Source: Rhodocyclaceae bacterium UBA6160
GTDB taxonomy: Bacteria; Pseudomonadota; Gammaproteobacteria; Burkholderiales; Rhodocyclaceae
NCBI GenBank assembly: GCA_002422995.1
Contig: DIUK01000048.1
Span: 206 to 8,261, forward strand
Length of the DNA: 8,056 nt
Direction of reading: 5' to 3'
The notes below the pieces were generated by a model, which was not told the origin of the DNA, searched no databases, and saw only the letters and a program-made list of their open reading frames with translations. A program made the position numbers and the translations under genes. Positions 5,262 through 8,056 of this stretch are shown piece after piece (positions within the stretch are counted from its first letter, which is position 1; the number at the start of each line of letters is the position of its first letter).

Positions 5262-6017
5262 TTATTGTGCTGTGTAGCCGCCGTCGATTGGAATAATCGC
5301 GCCGGTGATAAAGCTGGCTTCGTCCGACGATAAAAACGCGACCAGGTTGGCGATTTCAGACGGTTCTGCGCCACGGCCCAGCGGGGTCATGGCGGTAGCC
5401 CCGTCAATGAATCCTTTGCCGATGCGTTCCACCATGGGGGTCATGACCAGGCCCGGACAAATGGCGTTGGCGCGGATGCCTTGTTTAGCATAGGTGACAG
5501 CCCAGGAACGAGTCAGCGCGATCACCGCGCCTTTGGATGTGCTGTAGGCGTGCAGCCCTGGCGTGCCAATGAGCCCGCCGATAGACGATGTAGTGGTGAT
5601 AACGCCGCCCTTACCGCTACGCAGCATGCTTTGTAGTGCGTATTTAGCCATCAAGAATGGGCCGCGCGTATTTACTGAGTGGATGCGTTCCCAGCTGGAG
5701 AGGTCAAGCGAATCAGTCACGCCATCGCCGGATTCGATACCTGCGTTATTGAACAATACGCGTACTGCTCCATAGGTTTCTTCAGCAAGTTTGACAGCCG
5801 CGCTGACACTGGGTTCGTCAGATACATCACAAAGCGCAACATACGCATCACCGCCTGCAGTTTTAATGGTGCTGAGTGTTTCATCCAGCCCTGCGCGATC
5901 AACGTCAATCAAGCAAACATGAGCTCCTTCAGCAGCCAAGCGTATGGCAGCAGCGCGCCCCATGCCCGCAGCTGCGCCGGTGACAATGGCACAACGGCCT
6001 GTAAATCGGTTGGTCAT
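5262..6017 (-). CDS. Classical short-chain dehydrogenase/reductase (SDR), probably NAD-dependent
   Basis: A 251-aa cytoplasmic oxidoreductase interconverting alcohols and ketones. Motifs run in the classical order: TGAAAGMG at 13-20 for the dinucleotide; Asp38 at the end of the second strand, favouring NAD over NADP; CDV with Asp64; NNAG at 90-93; Asn116; Ser145, Tyr158 and Lys162 as the catalytic set (YSTSK); CPG at 187-189; and the C-terminal IPIDGGYTA. The length is typical. It looks more like the general FabG/glucose-dehydrogenase-type SDRs than like the dihydrodiol dehydrogenases NahB/BphB. Its place between the oxygenase subunits and the monooxygenase suggests it oxidises a diol or alcohol to the ketone used next. 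The ATG at 6017 has AGAGGA about five bases upstream. The gap to the beta-subunit gene is 83 nt. Confidence 0.94.
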   Translation of the reverse strand: MTNRFTGRCAIVTGAAAGMGRAAAIRLAAEGAHVCLIDVDRAGLDETLSTIKTAGGDAYVALCDVSDEPSVSAAVKLAEETYGAVRVLFNNAGIESGDGVTDSLDLSSWERIHSVNTRGPFLMAKYALQSMLRSGKGGVITTTSSIGGLIGTPGLHAYSTSKGAVIALTRSWAVTYAKQGIRANAICPGLVMTPMVERIGKGFIDGATAMTPLGRGAEPSEIANLVAFLSSDEASFITGAIIPIDGGYTAQ

Positions 6018-6054
6018 TTTTATCCTCTCGGTTTTATGGTTTTTATATAGTGAA

Positions 6055-6095
6055 GGCTAACTAATTAAAAGTTGCTAGCCATGCTTTGGTGCATG
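6055..6095. repeat. Two small dyads in the beta-subunit/SDR spacer
   Basis: GGCTA (6055-6059) with TAGCC (6076-6080), and CATGC (6080-6084) with GCATG (6091-6095). Both lie just past the beta-subunit stop on the minus strand. They could form short mRNA hairpins. Neither has a clear U-tract, so read-through into the SDR gene is expected. Confidence 0.25.
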
Positions 6096-6100
6096 TTTCA

Positions 6101-6652
6101 TCAGAAAAACATATTCAGATTTTTATCCATTACCACGCGCTCAAGCAAGTGCACCGTTCGTTTGGCGATGCGCAAGCCTTCAGGGGTAAGACGCAGAATG
6201 TCTTCTCGCCAACCAGGATGATTAACGATATCTTTTTCGCGGCGGCCACGGTAAAGCAAAAATTTGCTGCGCACTAAAAACTCGTCAGGTACCTCGGTTA
6301 CCTCTACTTCAATGTTATTGATTATGCGCAAATGCCTTGTCGCCGGGTCATTCAGCCATACCAAGCCGGTGGCTTCGCGAGCTGCACGTTGCTTTAAGCC
6401 GGGAAGGCCATCGTCAATAATGAATAACGGTTTGAGGGCAGTGGTGCTTGCGCGGTTGCGCCGATAAGTGGTGAGTGGTACGGGAATTTGATAGCGAATG
6501 TCTTCGGTCAGCAAGGCCAGCCAATCGGTGTAGCGCTCTTCATCTAGCACACGGGCTTCCAGGGAGATGAATTGATGGATCGCCCATTCTTGCTCAAAGC
6601 TGACTTTAGTCGCTGCAATAGCAGGGGCTGTTTTTAGTTCAGTATTAGCCAT
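6101..6652 (-). CDS. Aromatic-ring-hydroxylating dioxygenase, beta subunit
   Basis: A 183-aa small subunit of an alpha3beta3 Rieske dioxygenase, with the same NTF2-like fold as SnoaL and a mostly structural role. Family signatures: EARVLDEERYTDWLALLTED (about 33-52), IRYQIPVP, RHLRIINNIEVEV near the middle, then LVRSKFLLYRGRRE, GWREDILR, LRIAKRTVHLLERVV and the C-terminal KNLNMFF. The ATG at 6652 has GGGAG seven bases upstream and overlaps the alpha-subunit stop by 8 nt, which implies coupled translation in equal amounts. A longer reading of the frame to 6763 lies wholly inside the alpha gene and lacks family similarity, so it was rejected. Confidence 0.95.
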   Translation of the reverse strand: MANTELKTAPAIAATKVSFEQEWAIHQFISLEARVLDEERYTDWLALLTEDIRYQIPVPLTTYRRNRASTTALKPLFIIDDGLPGLKQRAAREATGLVWLNDPATRHLRIINNIEVEVTEVPDEFLVRSKFLLYRGRREKDIVNHPGWREDILRLTPEGLRIAKRTVHLLERVVMDKNLNMFF

Positions 6653-8006
6653 GACGAATCTCCCGTAATACGCCTGGCGCTGTCTGCCCGATAATTTCGT
6701 GAGCATTTGTCGCTTCCATGGAGCGCCGCCACTGGTCATAAAATCCGCGCTGGCAGGCCTCATTCACCAAGCCAGGCGATGCTTCACCCGGCCCATCCCA
6801 TGGCACCTTGCGTCCCATGCCCATGCCGAGAAAACCCTTCATCTGGCGCGTGGCATAGCCTGCGGCCGAGTGGCTAATGGCTTCTACAAAATCCCCATCG
6901 TCTCCTTCCAGCAAGCCAGCCGGGCCAAAGGTTTGGCGCACATGATTGTGGATGACTTCTTTGGTTTCTTCTGGCATTTCCCGTTCGCACATGCCATAGG
7001 TCCATACTTCAAATTTTCCAGGGCCTTTGGGGTGAATGATGCGAATAAAGTTCAGCCCCTGAATAATTTGCAGGTTAGGAAACACCCCAATATGCGTCTC
7101 CGATCCGTAAAGCTGTTTGCCGCGTAGCTCACCTAATTTTTCGATCACGCGAGGACGATTTTCTTCGAGGTGGGCTAGCACCGGTTCGGGGTGGTCGTAT
7201 AGCGCATAACCGGACTGACCATCGAGTGTTGTCAATACCGTATGCGTATTCATTACCACTTCAATTGCACCGCTTTGATCAACATTTGTATTGTTTGCGC
7301 TGATGCCTAAAACATTATCTGAACGACCATGGCCTAATGCACCCACCACGCTCATCGCGCCTGCATGTGCCCAAGCCACGTGGTAACCATCACCAATCGC
7401 ATTTTCAACAGGTAGTTTCCAGTTCCCCGGAATTTCAGTCCGGTAGGGTGTACCGATGACTTCTAATCCGCCTTTGGCGCTATCAGTGACCACGTCGATA
7501 TACCAGGCGATATCACCTAGATACTCGACAAGGCTCGGTGCGTCTTCAGAAAAGCAGCCGAACAGTAACCCTTTGTAGCTTTCGACGCGTGCCACGGGAA
7601 CCAGACCAAAACGCTCGCGGTCGAGGTTGTCGTAAATTTCCTTTTCCAGTGGAACGCCGGCGAGCTCGCCTTCCGTGTTGTAAGACCAGCCATGGTAAGA
7701 GCAGGTAAATGAACGCGTATTACCTCCTTCTGCCTGGCAGACCTTGTTGCCGCGATGAGTGCAGGCATTGAGAAAAGCACGGATCACTTTATCTTTGCCG
7801 CGGACTACGATCACATCGTCTTCACCCATGTAGGTGCGGATGAAATCGCCCGTTTGGGGCAATTGGCTTTCATGACCAAGAAACAGCCAGCAGCGATTAA
7901 AAATCTGCTTTAGCTCTTCCTCATAGATCACTGGATCCCAAAAGATGCTGCGTTTTTGTAATGCCTGCTCGGAATCAACGAGTTCCTGATAGTTAATTTT
8001 TTTCAT
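6645..8006 (-). CDS. Aromatic-ring-hydroxylating dioxygenase, alpha subunit (naphthalene-dioxygenase type)
   Basis: The 453-aa catalytic subunit of a three-component Rieske dioxygenase, which adds O2 to an aromatic ring to give a cis-dihydrodiol or hydroxylates a side chain. Rieske site: CTHRG (Cys82, His84) and CSYHGW (Cys102, His105). Iron site: ENAIGDGYHVAWAHA with Asn202, bridging Asp206, His209 and His214, and EGDDGD with Asp370 as the third ligand. These fall within one to eight residues of naphthalene dioxygenase numbering (Asp205, His208, His213, Asp362), and NYLGD/FGPAG-like segments also match that branch. Substrate preference cannot be read from this. The ATG at 8006 follows an excellent ribosome site, GGAGGAGG. 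An in-frame ATG at 8030 has none. The stop overlaps the beta-subunit start. The partner ferredoxin and reductase are not in the window. Confidence 0.96.
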   Translation of the reverse strand: MKKINYQELVDSEQALQKRSIFWDPVIYEEELKQIFNRCWLFLGHESQLPQTGDFIRTYMGEDDVIVVRGKDKVIRAFLNACTHRGNKVCQAEGGNTRSFTCSYHGWSYNTEGELAGVPLEKEIYDNLDRERFGLVPVARVESYKGLLFGCFSEDAPSLVEYLGDIAWYIDVVTDSAKGGLEVIGTPYRTEIPGNWKLPVENAIGDGYHVAWAHAGAMSVVGALGHGRSDNVLGISANNTNVDQSGAIEVVMNTHTVLTTLDGQSGYALYDHPEPVLAHLEENRPRVIEKLGELRGKQLYGSETHIGVFPNLQIIQGLNFIRIIHPKGPGKFEVWTYGMCEREMPEETKEVIHNHVRQTFGPAGLLEGDDGDFVEAISHSAAGYATRQMKGFLGMGMGRKVPWDGPGEASPGLVNEACQRGFYDQWRRSMEATNAHEIIGQTAPGVLREIRHG

Positions 8007-8055
8007 TATTTTCCTCCTCCAGCCATTCATTCATGTGGCGATTAACCCAACTGTG
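7993..8055 (-). CDS. Possible 3' end of an upstream gene, cut by the window edge
   Basis: On the minus strand one frame is open from the window edge to TAA at 7993-7995. It encodes about 20 residues (HSWVNRHMNEWLEEENNEKN) and overlaps the alpha-subunit start by 14 nt. The other two frames close at 8042 and 8031. The composition looks protein-like, and overlap is consistent with operon packing, but 20 codons cannot prove a gene and I cannot name it. Confidence 0.3.
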   Translation of the reverse strand, partial: HSWVNRHMNEWLEEENNEKN

Positions 8056-8056
8056 C

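Noticed and set aside
6653..6763. N-terminal extension of the beta-subunit frame to an ATG at 6763
   Set aside because: It lies entirely within the alpha gene. The ATG at 6652 has a ribosome site and gives the usual length for the family.
6699..7127. A 142-codon plus-strand frame opposite the dioxygenase alpha subunit
   Set aside because: It is antisense to conserved coding sequence with no recognisable protein features.
8007..8030. Earlier ATG (8030) for the alpha subunit
   Set aside because: It has no ribosome site, whereas the ATG at 8006 follows GGAGGAGG and gives the family-typical N-terminus.
1..8056. CRISPR array, insertion sequence, transposase or integrase
   Set aside because: No regularly spaced repeats, no transposase or integrase motifs and no terminal inverted repeats with target duplications were seen on either strand.

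Overview
The window appears to be bacterial chromosomal DNA of a proteobacterial type, of roughly balanced base composition with AT-rich spacers. A gammaproteobacterial or related host that grows on aromatic or alicyclic compounds would fit, but nothing here fixes the taxon. Almost all genes lie on the minus strand and encode oxygenases and accessory enzymes of a catabolic cluster. The exceptions on the plus strand are the 3' part of an initiator tRNA at the left edge and one 65-aa gene in the middle.

Reading the minus strand from right to left (its 5'->3' direction), the first block is: a possible tail of an upstream gene at the window edge; a naphthalene-dioxygenase-type Rieske alpha subunit (6645-8006) overlapping its beta subunit (6101-6652); a classical short-chain dehydrogenase (5262-6017); a hairpin plus a possible 24-codon ORF (5142-5254); and a type I Baeyer-Villiger monooxygenase close in sequence to phenylacetone monooxygenase (3471-5129). 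No intrinsic terminator is visible after the monooxygenase. A convergent plus-strand gene for an acidic 65-aa protein of unknown role (3257-3454) sits immediately beyond it.

The second block starts after a 237-bp divergent intergenic region (3020-3256). That region holds a candidate minus-strand promoter and two dyads that could be operators. The block encodes an NTF2/SnoaL-like protein (2474-3019), a phthalate-dioxygenase-type Rieske oxygenase (1222-2460) and a fumarylacetoacetate-hydrolase-family protein (203-1183). It ends in an AT-rich minus-strand terminator at 127-157. This stands back to back with the plus-strand terminator (80-123) of the tRNA-fMet gene (1-69).

Together the genes suggest a funnel for a hydrophobic aromatic or cyclic ketone-forming substrate: ring or side-chain oxygenation by the alpha/beta oxygenase, alcohol or diol oxidation by the SDR, Baeyer-Villiger oxygen insertion, a second Rieske oxygenation, and C-C hydrolysis or decarboxylation by the FAH-family enzyme. 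The ferredoxin and reductase both oxygenases need, a ring-cleavage dioxygenase, an esterase or lactonase, and a regulator are all absent from the window. The substrate is therefore unknown. The most striking anomaly is that the Baeyer-Villiger monooxygenase has alanine in place of the hallmark histidine of its family fingerprint, while its other checked key residues are intact.
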